A DNA stretch of 64,000 nt, taken from assembly GCA_017649485.1 (NCBI GenBank), contig JAGCGS010000025.1, positions 1-64,000 of the forward strand, in the 5' to 3' direction. The notes under the pieces are model-generated. The model was not told the origin of the DNA and searched no databases. It worked only from the letters and a program-made list of their open reading frames with translations. Shown here in pieces: positions 19,324 through 29,327 of this stretch (position 1 is its first letter; every line of letters starts with the position of its first letter). Position numbers and translations under genes: made by a program. This stretch comes from Bacteroidaceae bacterium. Its GTDB lineage: Bacteria > Bacteroidota > Bacteroidia > Bacteroidales > Bacteroidaceae.

Positions 19324-19393
19324 AGCATGTACAAAGATAATACACTGCCACAAATGATACAATGTGTATTTCTACAGATGCTTAGGATATAAT

Positions 19394-19431
19394 AAAATGG
19401 GAGGCTCCTTATCAAGGATGCCTCCCATTTT
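19394..19431 (-). terminator. Terminator of the fimbrial operon
   Basis: A 12-bp stem AAAATGGGAGGC / GCCTCCCATTTT is extended by an inner TCCTT / AAGGA stem and followed on the minus strand by TTTTATTATA. It lies 49 bases past the last operon gene. Confidence 0.85.
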
Positions 19432-19479
19432 GATTTATTCGTTATCAGTTTATAAAGATCTCATTACGCTAACAATTGT

Positions 19480-21261
19480 TTAATTCTTATCGCGGACTAA
19501 TCGCACTGAATTACCAAGTCTAAACAAATTATTGTTATTTCTTGAAGTAATAACAGTTCCTGTACTACCAAATTCCAAAGTGCCACCTCTACCCGATATC
19601 ACTGTACCTGACCAATAATGACCTTGATTTAAATAATCCAACGAAGTGCCACTTCTAACATGTGCAGCAGGAAGGAACACGCATCCAGCATCTTCAAACT
19701 CTGACCATTTCTCAGCGTCAAAAATATTACTGCTATAGCCACCATTTGAATCATTTCCATATATTATGGTTCTGTATAACGATCCATCCCAGTTATCCGG
19801 GAACAATATTAATCCTTTCACACCCACAACGGTAGCGCCAGCAAACAATTTTTTGATTTGCGTATAATCCGCTCTTGTATATACACGCCCCTCTCTTGCT
19901 ATTATGTATGCCCATTCATCAGATGTGAAAAGACGCCATTTATAATCACCACCATTTGTTATCTTCTCATTGGAACTACCCGATGCACTATGATATACGC
20001 CCCAGTCATAATCGGTATCAGATAATGAGCCGCTATAATAATTACTACTAGTTGTGGTGGTCATCCATGGATTTTTGCCATTAAAACCGCTTGTACCCCA
20101 TCCGAAAAGGTCACGAGCCACATCCTTATCAGCTGACGTATTGTATTTTGTATAGCCAGAAACAGTCACATTACCTTTATAACTCGTACCTTCAGGTCCA
20201 TCACCCATAAAATCATATTGATTTTCTGCGAAGCGCCATGTTCCTGGACCGTCAGCATTGCCGAGATACTGCAGGTTTCCTGGGGCAAAAATGACCTTCT
20301 TGCCGTCTGCATTGACAGAGAATTCTCCAGGGGGGAAGGGGACTTTTACTGTTATCTTGGTACCATGTGCTTGCTGGGCCGAATATGCGAAAGCGGTGGT
20401 CATGGTAAAAGTAACAGTTCCAGCTGTCAGCGCATCGTAAGCGGTGACGGTGATGTTTGAATAGGAACCCGTAGGAAGCGGGATATTCAAGTCCATATTG
20501 GTTTCGCCAAGTACGGCATCGGTTGTTCCATCCTTGGTAATTGTGATGATATCGTGGTCAGCGTCAGCAGTTGTGGCAATGACAGAAGTGCCGGGAGTTA
20601 CATCCGCAGCAATGGAGAAATCACCCCAAACTTTTTTGCCATCGAAATCAATTTCCAGACGCTTGGTAGTTGCAGGGAGATTGCTCACCTTCAGGCGCAA
20701 CAGGCCACAGAGCTGATAAAAATCCCATGAATCGCCAGTGTTGGTAGCAATCATCGGGCAAGGTGTTCTTGTGCCAGTCACTTGATCAAGCTTATAACTA
20801 CCAGGAAGTGTCACGTCAAGTGTAGAACCGCTCTGACCATAGTTTGCTGCATTCTTACTAACAATAGTACTCGGGAAAACAGCAAACGCATCACGGGTAT
20901 AACCCATTTGATAAGCTACAGTAAAAGATGCAGTAGAGGAATCATCACCATCAACAGTAGCGCCCGATCCTCCTTCTTCAGAGGTGAATACATACTCGTG
21001 ATTATCATCCTTTGATACGTGAACAGCGATATGATCATCCCCTGCTGTCCATGAGAATGCCCCGCCGTCATCTGCAATGGCAGCCCTTGTAATCGTTGAA
21101 GAACTACTTCTGGCAGATATAGTTTCTATTATCATTTTTACCTCAGGAGTATCTGCAGGAAGCGCTCCATTATCCTGGAGAAAAGCACTCTCATCTTTAG
21201 TACAAGCTGCAGCTACAGTAGCCAGCATAGCAAAATAAAGGTATATCTTTTTCATCTTCAA
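19480..21261 (-). CDS. Fimbrillin-like lipoprotein with C-terminal FISUMP-like domain
   Basis: This 593-aa lipoprotein (lipobox VAAAC, C20) is the last gene of the fimbrial operon. The N-terminal half (about 35-305) resembles fimbrillin-like Mfa domains but is diverged from the other five. It carries TITRAAIADDGG where the paralogues have TTRAG. The C-terminal half (about 310-593) starts FSVNADGKKVIFAPGNLQY and ends in YWSG...NSVRLVRD, typical of the Fibrobacter-major-paralogue (FISUMP) type. The role is likely a tip or accessory surface protein of the fimbria. The spacing to the gene before is only 14 bases. The catalytic activity, if any, is unknown. Confidence 0.75.
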   Translation of the reverse strand: MKMKKIYLYFAMLATVAAACTKDESAFLQDNGALPADTPEVKMIIETISARSSSSTITRAAIADDGGAFSWTAGDDHIAVHVSKDDNHEYVFTSEEGGSGATVDGDDSSTASFTVAYQMGYTRDAFAVFPSTIVSKNAANYGQSGSTLDVTLPGSYKLDQVTGTRTPCPMIATNTGDSWDFYQLCGLLRLKVSNLPATTKRLEIDFDGKKVWGDFSIAADVTPGTSVIATTADADHDIITITKDGTTDAVLGETNMDLNIPLPTGSYSNITVTAYDALTAGTVTFTMTTAFAYSAQQAHGTKITVKVPFPPGEFSVNADGKKVIFAPGNLQYLGNADGPGTWRFAENQYDFMGDGPEGTSYKGNVTVSGYTKYNTSADKDVARDLFGWGTSGFNGKNPWMTTTTSSNYYSGSLSDTDYDWGVYHSASGSSNEKITNGGDYKWRLFTSDEWAYIIAREGRVYTRADYTQIKKLFAGATVVGVKGLILFPDNWDGSLYRTIIYGNDSNGGYSSNIFDAEKWSEFEDAGCVFLPAAHVRSGTSLDYLNQGHYWSGTVISGRGGTLEFGSTGTVITSRNNNNLFRLGNSVRLVRDKN

Positions 21262-21275
21262 TTCATTTTAAAAGG

Positions 21276-23234
21276 TTAGTTATCCCAAGTATAGTTCTGA
21301 CCTGTTGCGCTGTTCGTAGTAGCAGGAACGGCTAACACGTTGATAACAGCAGAAGCCGGATCTAATGATGTATAGGTACTACCAGGAGTAAATGTAGCTG
21401 TTGTAGAATCAATTACATCTGAAGCCGTTACAGTATATGTATATGTTGTTGTGCCACTATTCGTAGCCTTTACAGGATCGCCAAGCGTAACAACACCATC
21501 TACACTGAAGTTATATTCCAGATTTGCAGGCAAATCAGCATTGGTAGTATGCGTAAGCGTCACAGTCAACGATGAAGTCGTACCCTTAATCATGTTAAGT
21601 GGCGACGGATCGATAGAGATGCCTGTTACAGCATTGACATTAAATGGATAGGACGCAGTCTTAGAAGTACCATTATAAGTTGCCTTTACCGTAATGGTAG
21701 TCGTTCCCGGTCCAACAGGAGTTACTTCTCCTGTGGAAGGATTAACGGTAGCTACATTCTCATCGCTCGAAGACCATTCAATTGTCACTCCATCTGTCAA
21801 TTCATTGCCTTCTATATCCTTAACAACGACTGTCGGCATAGGGATGTTTGTATCGTTAATCCAACTTGTAATATTAGTAAAATTATTACCATCCAACGTC
21901 ATAGCAACTGAGCCAATGCCAACCAGATTCTCAGGCAAGCCGGCTTCACCAGCAGCAGTACTTTCATCCCATTCAGCCACAGTAGCATCAAACTTCACAC
22001 TGGTCATACCCAGATGCAAGGTGAGCTTATACAGCTTTCCTGCCTCCAACTTATTACTCGTTCCAAAAGAAATAGTCTTCGTAATCTTGTTCTCCACACT
22101 CGTTCCGTGGGTTACACCATCAGACAGATAGTTTGATAGCTCATCAGTAGCCGTTTCCACATCATAGACGATAGTAACGGTTAAAGGCTGACCTGAAGGA
22201 ATGACATAGATAGGAGCGTCAGCTGTTGTACCGGCAAACAAGTTCACTGCAATATTGGTGACACCTGCAGTTGGTGTTCCACTGTAAGGCTGAGACTGTA
22301 CAACAACAGGATTCAAGCCCAGAGGTGATTCGTTAGCCGACTCACTCTGTCCTTCCTTGCCGTTAGTGCGACCATCATATACAGTTACAGAACCACCATC
22401 GATATAATTGGCTCCTGCCAGGTCATACCAAGTCGCCTTTGTGCTATTCAGGTTAAAAGAACCTTTTGTCACAAGACCTTCAAATGTAACCGAGCGGACA
22501 TATATCTTTGTATTGGCATCTAATGCATTGTTGACAGGAGTCGACTCGTCAACCGCAGCATCCACCTGCACATTCAGAGCTGCCAAGGCATGATTGAACT
22601 GCATATTAACAACATCAGAAACAGTTGGCTTTACCATATCAATCTGTGGTACGGCCCAGCTGAAATCTACTTGATTGGAAGGATCAAGACTTGCATAATA
22701 CTTCACGAATGGGTCACCTACCGCACCATTTCTGCTCAAGCCAACAATACCCGAAGTGTCATCTCCTGTCACGATACCAGTACTTGGAGTAACATCCACA
22801 TATGGAGCATAAGCAAAGAATGACAAGCGGTCAACTCCCTCACTTACTGCATTCTCACCCGTTTCATTTGGCCAGTACTGTACAGGTTCGTATGCCCAAG
22901 CACTACCATTATGTGTAACTTTGGTGTTATACATGAAGTTAGGCTGATAGATGGGACTATACATGTCATCATCAGTATAATAGGCAATCACGCCAAAACC
23001 TTTGTCCTGCAGGTTGATTTGACCCACAGTAGCACCTGAAGTCACCAATACTCCAGGATCACCTGCACGAGTGGTGGCACGATTCACATATGCACCAAAC
23101 TGTACGGGCTGCTTAGCAACCTCCGTACCAGTCTTGCTCTTTTCTGGGATATCGGTGGTGACATCCGATTCGCCAGAGCAAGCTACCATCATCGAGGCAA
23201 GTACTGCCATCCATAAATAGTTCTTTTTCATCAT
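21276..23234 (-). CDS. Fimbrillin-family lipoprotein, core plus Ig-like repeats
   Basis: The protein (652 aa) has lipobox MVAC (C19), the conserved NRATTRAGDPG near residue 54, and the shared fimbrillin core that ends in SVKFDATVAEW near 415. After this come two Ig-like (Big2-type) stretches: VTIEWSSSDENVATVNPSTG near 490, and a second from about 540. It ends TGQNYTWDN with no adhesin-like C-terminal domain, unlike its neighbour upstream, so it might be a stalk or a shortened tip subunit. It follows the 902-aa paralogue by 105 bases. DNA is close to that of the two other Big2-bearing paralogues over long stretches. Confidence 0.82.
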   Translation of the reverse strand: MMKKNYLWMAVLASMMVACSGESDVTTDIPEKSKTGTEVAKQPVQFGAYVNRATTRAGDPGVLVTSGATVGQINLQDKGFGVIAYYTDDDMYSPIYQPNFMYNTKVTHNGSAWAYEPVQYWPNETGENAVSEGVDRLSFFAYAPYVDVTPSTGIVTGDDTSGIVGLSRNGAVGDPFVKYYASLDPSNQVDFSWAVPQIDMVKPTVSDVVNMQFNHALAALNVQVDAAVDESTPVNNALDANTKIYVRSVTFEGLVTKGSFNLNSTKATWYDLAGANYIDGGSVTVYDGRTNGKEGQSESANESPLGLNPVVVQSQPYSGTPTAGVTNIAVNLFAGTTADAPIYVIPSGQPLTVTIVYDVETATDELSNYLSDGVTHGTSVENKITKTISFGTSNKLEAGKLYKLTLHLGMTSVKFDATVAEWDESTAAGEAGLPENLVGIGSVAMTLDGNNFTNITSWINDTNIPMPTVVVKDIEGNELTDGVTIEWSSSDENVATVNPSTGEVTPVGPGTTTITVKATYNGTSKTASYPFNVNAVTGISIDPSPLNMIKGTTSSLTVTLTHTTNADLPANLEYNFSVDGVVTLGDPVKATNSGTTTYTYTVTASDVIDSTTATFTPGSTYTSLDPASAVINVLAVPATTNSATGQNYTWDN

Positions 23235-23339
23235 AAGTCTATCTTCATTTTTTATTATTCATTATCAATCATCCACCTCACGAAAGCTTCACAAACATCT
23301 CAAATTGACCAGAAATGTTATTTATCTCAGATACATGTA

Positions 23340-26048
23340 TCAATAATGATACGTGGGTGCTGGTCCTGTTGCCTCTTTCACGAGACGAACAGGGTTATAA
23401 TCACCTCTCCATCCTTCATTGTTAGATGTAGCTCCATGTATTACACCGCTTCCACTAAACCCTAAATAATAGCTCAAATGTGTCGCATCTCTATAAGTTG
23501 ATGACCAATAATAGCCATTCTGATATGACGTATTTAAATCTCTCCAACTATTAAATGTAGCATCAAAATGTCCTGAACTAGAAATAAAAAGGCAATCTTC
23601 GTCCAAAAATTTCTTTAAATCTGCATAAGTCAACACATTATCATCATACTTAGAATTATGGCCAATCGATGTGAGATCGAAATCAACAACTGCTCCATCA
23701 CGAAGCAACAATACACCACGATAAGTATTCGTTCCATCATTAACTGTAACATATGCAAAAGGCTCAGGGCGACTGGTGTTGTTTACATTCGTATCTAAAA
23801 TAGTACTACCAATTTTGATTTGCGTTTTTGGTGTACCACTGAAGATAACATCCCATATTTGGCCAAGACCACCTGTAGGGAAAATCCAATCTCCAGGCAA
23901 TTTATCACTATCAGAATCAATATTATTACCATCAGCTCCCAATTCATCTCGCAAGTCAGACCATTTGAAATAATACTTATTCTTGTTATCATTATTGCTA
24001 TAATAACTATAGAGTTCGAATTGATCAAAGTTATCTCCATCACGCTCATTTGTTAGTCCATAGTTGCCACTCCCGTCTCTATAAAGGATGCCTGGAGAAA
24101 CCCAGTATCCACGGAATGCCATACTTAATGTACTGCAACAATTAACAACTCCTGATGCAGAATTTGAAACACCATCTTGCATATAAGCCGCATCAACAGA
24201 TGCAGTAATGGTGGAAGAACCATCAGCAACACCTGTTGCTTGGGTAGATATGCCTGAAGCAGCAGAAATGGTAACATATTCTGTTGAGCCAGAAACCCAT
24301 GAAATAGTGGGTAAAGTACCGACTGTACCTAAGTTAGTATGGGTTAATGAAGCTGTCAATGTAACCTTACCGTTAATAGCTATATTGGAAGTAGCTGGCG
24401 TAACAGAAATACCCGTAACCTCATTCACATAAACATCATAGGAAGCGGTAGCCGAACCATCCATGCCTTCCTTCGTCGCAGTTACTGTAACCTTTGCCGT
24501 ACCAGAAACACCAGTCAGGGCCACAGCTCCGTCATCACCAACTGTAGCGACAGAAGCGTTATCAGAATCCCAGCTTAATGTGACTCCGCTCAAAGGAATA
24601 CCATCAGTACCCACAACATTAACATCAGGAGCATTAAGAGATGATTGATTCTTCCATACTGTTACAGCTGTCAATGGGTTACCATTGCTGGTCAACTCAA
24701 CAGAGCCTAAGGAAACAATGTTTTCTGGAAGGTCAACACCACTACCAGCTGTGCTTTCATCCCATTCAGATACTGTAGCATCAAACTTCACGCTGGTCAT
24801 ACCCAGATGCAGGGTAAGATTATATTTCTTGCCAGCTTCCAGCTTCGTAGAAGTTCCGAAAGAAATAGCTTTGGTTATCTTGTTCTCTACGCTGGTGCCA
24901 TGAGTTTCGCCATCAGACAGATAAGTGACTAATTTGTCGTTTTGTGTCTCCACGTCATAAACAATAGTCACATTCAGAGGCTGACCAGAAGGAATGACAT
25001 AGATAGGAGCTGTTGCCGTTGCATTGTCAAACAAGTTCACAGCTGTTGGAGTGACACCAGCAGTTGGAGTACCACTATAAGGTTGTGACTGAACGACAAC
25101 GGGATTCAAGCCTTGAGGAGCTTCGTTAGCCGACTCACTCTGTCCTTCCTTTCCATTAGTGCGACCATCAAATACAGTTACAGATCCACCATCAATGTAA
25201 TTGGCTCCCGCCAAATCGTACCAAGTAGCCTTGTCGGTATTCAGGTTGAAGGCACCTTTGGTAACAAAACCTTCGAAAGTAACGGAACGTACATAGATTC
25301 TTGTATTGGCATCCAGAGTACCACCTGGGGCTGACTGATCTATCGCTGCATCAATCTGCACATTCAGTGCAGCTAAAGCATGATTGAATGCAAACTCCAC
25401 TTTCTCGTTTACTCCCTGTTTGGTCATGTCAATAATTGGTTTGCCTGTAGTTTTATCAACGCCCCAGCAGAAATCCACCTGCTTGGAGGGATCGAGGCTT
25501 GAATAATATTTCACCAATGGGTCGCCCGTAGCAGCATTGCGACTCAAGCCCACAATACCATAAGTATTATCCCCTGTTACAATACCTGTAGAAGGAGTAA
25601 CTTGAACATGTGGGGCATAGGCAAAGAAACTCAGGCGGTCAACACCCTCGCTTGAAGCATCAGCACCAAACTCATTGGGCCAGTAGCGCATGGGGGCATA
25701 TGTCCAGGCTTTAGCCGCCGCATCATACGTAACTTGAGTGTTATACATGAAATTCGGTTGATAGATAGGGCTGTATAAGTCATCGTCTGTGTAATAGGCA
25801 AACACACCAAAACCTTTGTCCTGCAGATTGATTTGACCTGCAGTAGCACCTGAAGTCACCAATACTCCAGGGTCACCCGCACGTGTGGTGGCACGATTCA
25901 CATACGCACCGAACAAAACGGGTTGCTTGGCAACTGTCTCCGTATTGTTCTTCACGGCTTTGGCAGAGTCAGCTGCCATTTCCGAATCTTTTGCACAGCC
26001 AACTAACGCTGTCGCAAGAGCTAACATTATCAAATACTTTCTGTTCAT
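23340..26048 (-). CDS. Fimbrillin-family lipoprotein, core + Ig-like + adhesin-like C-terminal domain
   Basis: At 902 aa this is the longest intact paralogue. Lipobox LVGC is followed by NRATTRAGDPG near residue 55, and the core ends at SVKFDATVSEW near 419. Big2-type Ig-like repeats follow (LSWDSDNASVATVGDDGAVA, then ISWVSGSTEYVTISAASG). The last 260 residues start SMAFRGYWVSPGILYRDGSG and end NPVRLVKEATG. This last domain resembles the C-terminal part of tip-like fimbrial proteins and recurs in the frameshifted paralogue and the 724-aa one. I infer a tip adhesin displayed at the end of the fibre. The gene is in the middle of the operon, 55 bases after the previous one. Confidence 0.82.
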   Translation of the reverse strand: MNRKYLIMLALATALVGCAKDSEMAADSAKAVKNNTETVAKQPVLFGAYVNRATTRAGDPGVLVTSGATAGQINLQDKGFGVFAYYTDDDLYSPIYQPNFMYNTQVTYDAAAKAWTYAPMRYWPNEFGADASSEGVDRLSFFAYAPHVQVTPSTGIVTGDNTYGIVGLSRNAATGDPLVKYYSSLDPSKQVDFCWGVDKTTGKPIIDMTKQGVNEKVEFAFNHALAALNVQIDAAIDQSAPGGTLDANTRIYVRSVTFEGFVTKGAFNLNTDKATWYDLAGANYIDGGSVTVFDGRTNGKEGQSESANEAPQGLNPVVVQSQPYSGTPTAGVTPTAVNLFDNATATAPIYVIPSGQPLNVTIVYDVETQNDKLVTYLSDGETHGTSVENKITKAISFGTSTKLEAGKKYNLTLHLGMTSVKFDATVSEWDESTAGSGVDLPENIVSLGSVELTSNGNPLTAVTVWKNQSSLNAPDVNVVGTDGIPLSGVTLSWDSDNASVATVGDDGAVALTGVSGTAKVTVTATKEGMDGSATASYDVYVNEVTGISVTPATSNIAINGKVTLTASLTHTNLGTVGTLPTISWVSGSTEYVTISAASGISTQATGVADGSSTITASVDAAYMQDGVSNSASGVVNCCSTLSMAFRGYWVSPGILYRDGSGNYGLTNERDGDNFDQFELYSYYSNNDNKNKYYFKWSDLRDELGADGNNIDSDSDKLPGDWIFPTGGLGQIWDVIFSGTPKTQIKIGSTILDTNVNNTSRPEPFAYVTVNDGTNTYRGVLLLRDGAVVDFDLTSIGHNSKYDDNVLTYADLKKFLDEDCLFISSSGHFDATFNSWRDLNTSYQNGYYWSSTYRDATHLSYYLGFSGSGVIHGATSNNEGWRGDYNPVRLVKEATGPAPTYHY

Positions 26049-26103
26049 ATAGTTGTTTTTTTGTTTTCTTATTATAACTATAAATATATCTTATTCGTCA
26101 TCT

Positions 26104-28278
26104 TCAAGGTACCATCTTCTTTACCAAATGTACAGGTCTATATTCACCATAATCATTATCACCATTATAACCATCACCAGTACCATAATCAACATTAACT
26201 ACAAAATAATAAGGTGAATTTGAATCTATATCATAAATACCACTCCAGTATTGTCCATGATCATCAGCCCAAGAATCTGGAAGATAGTCCCACTTCGTTG
26301 TCGTTGCATTATTAACATAATATCCGGAACAAGAGATGAAAAGACAACCATGAACAGTGACTAACTCATTAAACTCTTCCATATCAAGCTCATTATCATC
26401 ATAACCAGATAAATAATCCTCTCCCAATGTGCTTTCATCAAGGAGTCCCTCTGGTATGGTTGTTCCATCACGAAGAATCAACACTCCATGATAATCGGTA
26501 TTATTATATGTAACAGTAACAAGTGCCCATGCTTTACAGTACTCATTTGTTCCAATGGTGGTATTGCCAACAACTATTTGCTGTAAAGGAGCACCTTCTA
26601 ATATCGCTTCCCATTCTCCACTATATACATAATCATCAATGTCATCATCAAATAAATAACTTCCTGATGGCATCGTCCAACGTCCACCACCTGGATAAGC
26701 AGGAAGTTTTTCGCTATTGGCTTCAATGTCATCACCATTTGCCCCTAATTCAGTACGCAAGGTAAACCAATCATGATAATATTTATCAATGCTCTCGCTT
26801 TTTCCATAATAATCGTACAGTTCAAACGGATTGGAGCCGTCTGTTAAGGAATAAGTAACATTTGAACCATCAATAGACCGCACCAAAATACCCTTCGAAA
26901 TATCATATCCTCTATAATAACCAACTGTTGGTGTAGGAGTAGGATCAGGAGTCGTACTGCTATTGATAGGCATGTCAGCATTAGCAGAAGAGCCAGCATC
27001 CCAATCAGAGATGGAGGCATCAAACTTCAAGCTCTGCATACCAAGGTGTAGCTTAACCGTATATTTTTTACCAGCTTCCAACCTAAGGTTTTCGCCTGCA
27101 TTTAGGGTAATGGTCTTTGTGATTTTGTTTTCAATGCTGGAGCCATGTGTCACACCGTCAGACAAATAGCCAGGCAGTTTATCCACTTGTGTCTCCACAT
27201 CATAAACGATTGTCAGCTTCAATGGCTGTCCCGTTGGGATGACATAGATAGGAGCATCTATTGCTGTATTGTCGAATAGGTTAACAGCATCTTTGGTAAC
27301 ACCTGAAGGCAAATCTGAATCACCATAGCGAGCAGACTGCACAATGACACGGTTCAATCCTTTAGGCAATTCATTTATAGCCTCACTGCTACCTTCATTG
27401 CCATTGATGCGACCATCGTGTATAACTACCTTGTCACCTTCAATATAGTCGGTGCCTGTGATATCATACCAAATGAAAGTGTCGGTTGTGGTATTCAAAT
27501 TGAAAGCTCCCTGTTCGGCAAACCCTTCAAATGTCACAGACCTGACATAAATCTTGGTTTCATCTTCAATATTATTGTTTCCAGGCGATACCTCATCGAT
27601 TATAGCATCAATCTGCACATTTAGAGCTGCTAAGGCATGGTTGAACTCAAACTCCACTGGTTGACCCACCGCTGGCTTGGTCATATCCACGTGAGGTGTA
27701 CCCCAACAGAAATCCACCTGATTGGCAGGATCATAATCAACACGATAGTAAATCATGGGATCACCAATGGCACCATTGCGATTCATAGCCACAATGCCAC
27801 TCTCAGGGTTATTAGCGACAAAACCTGTTATCTGATTTACGCTAACATGTGGGGCATAAGCGAAGAAACTCAGGCGGTCGAGACCTTCATTCACATCATT
27901 CTCGCTGTTCTCATTTGGCCAATAGCGTATTGGCTCGTAAGTCCAATTAACTCCAGACACTCGGGTGTTATACATGAAATTTGGCTGGTAGTTAGGACTA
28001 TAGGGTTTATCATCGGTGTAATAGGTGAACACACCGAACCCTTCTTCTTGCAAGCTTACCTGACCGTTACCTGTACCATTGATAGTTAGCACCCCTGTTG
28101 CACCTGCACGGGTAGTGGCACGATTTACGTATGCACCAAAAGACACAGGCAGTTGGGTTGCCACAGCCGAATGGTCATTGTTCACCGGAACAGAATCATT
28201 CATTGACTCCGATTCCTTTGAGCATGCCATCAGCATGGTTGTAAATGCTGCTATCAGTATATACTTGCTTTTCATCAT
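26104..28278 (-). CDS. Fimbrillin-family lipoprotein, core plus adhesin-like C-terminal domain
   Basis: The 724-aa protein has lipobox LMAC, NRATTRAGATG near residue 53, and a core ending SLKFDASISDW near 419. A short proline-threonine linker (TPDPTPTPTVG) joins it directly to the C-terminal domain (GYYRGYDISKGILVRS to RPVHLVKK), without Ig-like repeats. It is thus a no-spacer version of the 902-aa paralogue. Its ATG shares one base with the stop of the 347-aa gene (TAATG), indicating translational coupling. A tip or adhesin role is inferred from domain order only. Confidence 0.82.
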   Translation of the reverse strand: MMKSKYILIAAFTTMLMACSKESESMNDSVPVNNDHSAVATQLPVSFGAYVNRATTRAGATGVLTINGTGNGQVSLQEEGFGVFTYYTDDKPYSPNYQPNFMYNTRVSGVNWTYEPIRYWPNENSENDVNEGLDRLSFFAYAPHVSVNQITGFVANNPESGIVAMNRNGAIGDPMIYYRVDYDPANQVDFCWGTPHVDMTKPAVGQPVEFEFNHALAALNVQIDAIIDEVSPGNNNIEDETKIYVRSVTFEGFAEQGAFNLNTTTDTFIWYDITGTDYIEGDKVVIHDGRINGNEGSSEAINELPKGLNRVIVQSARYGDSDLPSGVTKDAVNLFDNTAIDAPIYVIPTGQPLKLTIVYDVETQVDKLPGYLSDGVTHGSSIENKITKTITLNAGENLRLEAGKKYTVKLHLGMQSLKFDASISDWDAGSSANADMPINSSTTPDPTPTPTVGYYRGYDISKGILVRSIDGSNVTYSLTDGSNPFELYDYYGKSESIDKYYHDWFTLRTELGANGDDIEANSEKLPAYPGGGRWTMPSGSYLFDDDIDDYVYSGEWEAILEGAPLQQIVVGNTTIGTNEYCKAWALVTVTYNNTDYHGVLILRDGTTIPEGLLDESTLGEDYLSGYDDNELDMEEFNELVTVHGCLFISCSGYYVNNATTTKWDYLPDSWADDHGQYWSGIYDIDSNSPYYFVVNVDYGTGDGYNGDNDYGEYRPVHLVKKMVP

Positions 28279-29321
28279 TAATCGATGTTGCTCAATGAAA
28301 TATTTATATCTAACTGCTTACCAGGTTGGTAGGCTGTTGCATAATTACTCAAAACGAGTGTTACTGTGCCAGATTTAGAGAGTTCATCAATCTTAGTACT
28401 TCCATCGTAGATTTCATAAGCAATGTGAACCTCTGCTTTCTGTAAATTCCCTCCCACAGTAAGAGGGATGTAAAATACTCCATGACCGCTGTCTGTCCAA
28501 GGAGTACCATAGTCTATTTCTTCACTGCCTCTGCTCAACAATGTAACTGAGCGGGTTACAGTGGCATTTTCACTTAAAATGGGTTGCCAATTGGCAGTGC
28601 CATTATTCCATAGAACGAGCTTGGCCTTGGATGTCAGTGTATAATCGATACTCACATCCGTAAGGATTAATGTATAGCTACCGAGTGAAGTAGCTGTTTC
28701 TTGACTCATGCCTATTGTAACATTGTCACCAACACAGGCAAGGGCATGATTAAACTCAAACATAACATTTTGACTGACAGCCTGTTTAGTCTGGTCAAGT
28801 TGCATGGCATAGAGCAAATCCTCCTGATTAGCTACATCAGCCGCCAATTTGTAGGTAATCCAGGGATCACCTGCCTCTTGGGCATTGCTGACATCTGAGA
28901 TACAAGGAGAATTATAAGGAGCGTATGCAAAGAAGCTCACATATCGGGGCAAGGTTGCGTCTTCTCCTTCTCCATTGGGCCAATAGCGCACAGGAGAGTA
29001 AGTCCAGCCTTCAGAGTTATCGTAGGTAACTTGCTCGTTATACATGAAATCAGGTGACACATTGCTGTCACTGTATTTATGCAACCCAGTATAGGAAGCA
29101 AACACGCCAAAACTATGGTCAGTCAGTGGATTTGTGGTACCAATCTCGCCAACCGCACGTGTTCCGGCTTCGCCATCAGCCTTCATGCTGGCAGCAAAGC
29201 TGATTACTTCTCCTTTGCCACTGGTGGCTACAGGCTCCTCCCCTTGCTGGCTACACGAAGCAGCCAACATGAGGAAAGAGAGTGTAAACCCTACAGTTTT
29301 CAATGTGTCTTTCGTCTTCAT
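28278..29321 (-). CDS. Small fimbrillin-family lipoprotein
   Basis: The protein (347 aa) has lipobox LAASC (C23) and keeps the core marks in shortened form: AGTRAVGEIG near residue 55, FGVFASYTG, PDFMYNEQVTYD, YWPNGEG, VSFFAYAPY and FEFNHALA. It lacks the SVKFDA motif and ends PGKQLDINISLSNID. It could be a minor or anchor-proximal subunit. It lies 6 bases after the 464-aa gene and its stop overlaps the next start. Confidence 0.8.
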   Translation of the reverse strand: MKTKDTLKTVGFTLSFLMLAASCSQQGEEPVATSGKGEVISFAASMKADGEAGTRAVGEIGTTNPLTDHSFGVFASYTGLHKYSDSNVSPDFMYNEQVTYDNSEGWTYSPVRYWPNGEGEDATLPRYVSFFAYAPYNSPCISDVSNAQEAGDPWITYKLAADVANQEDLLYAMQLDQTKQAVSQNVMFEFNHALACVGDNVTIGMSQETATSLGSYTLILTDVSIDYTLTSKAKLVLWNNGTANWQPILSENATVTRSVTLLSRGSEEIDYGTPWTDSGHGVFYIPLTVGGNLQKAEVHIAYEIYDGSTKIDELSKSGTVTLVLSNYATAYQPGKQLDINISLSNID

Positions 29322-29327
29322 GGTCTA

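Larger units (their letters stand above)
18593..19393. other. 800-base intergenic region rich in repeats
   Basis: It separates the frameshifted fimbrillin from the operon. It contains 23-base tandem units (18728-18819), a 37-base palindrome (19007-19043) and 22-base tandem units (19258-19323). An 85-residue minus frame (19018-19275) overlaps the last two repeats and is not recognised. A weak minus-strand promoter-like TACACTTG sits at 18647-18654. Confidence 0.6.
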
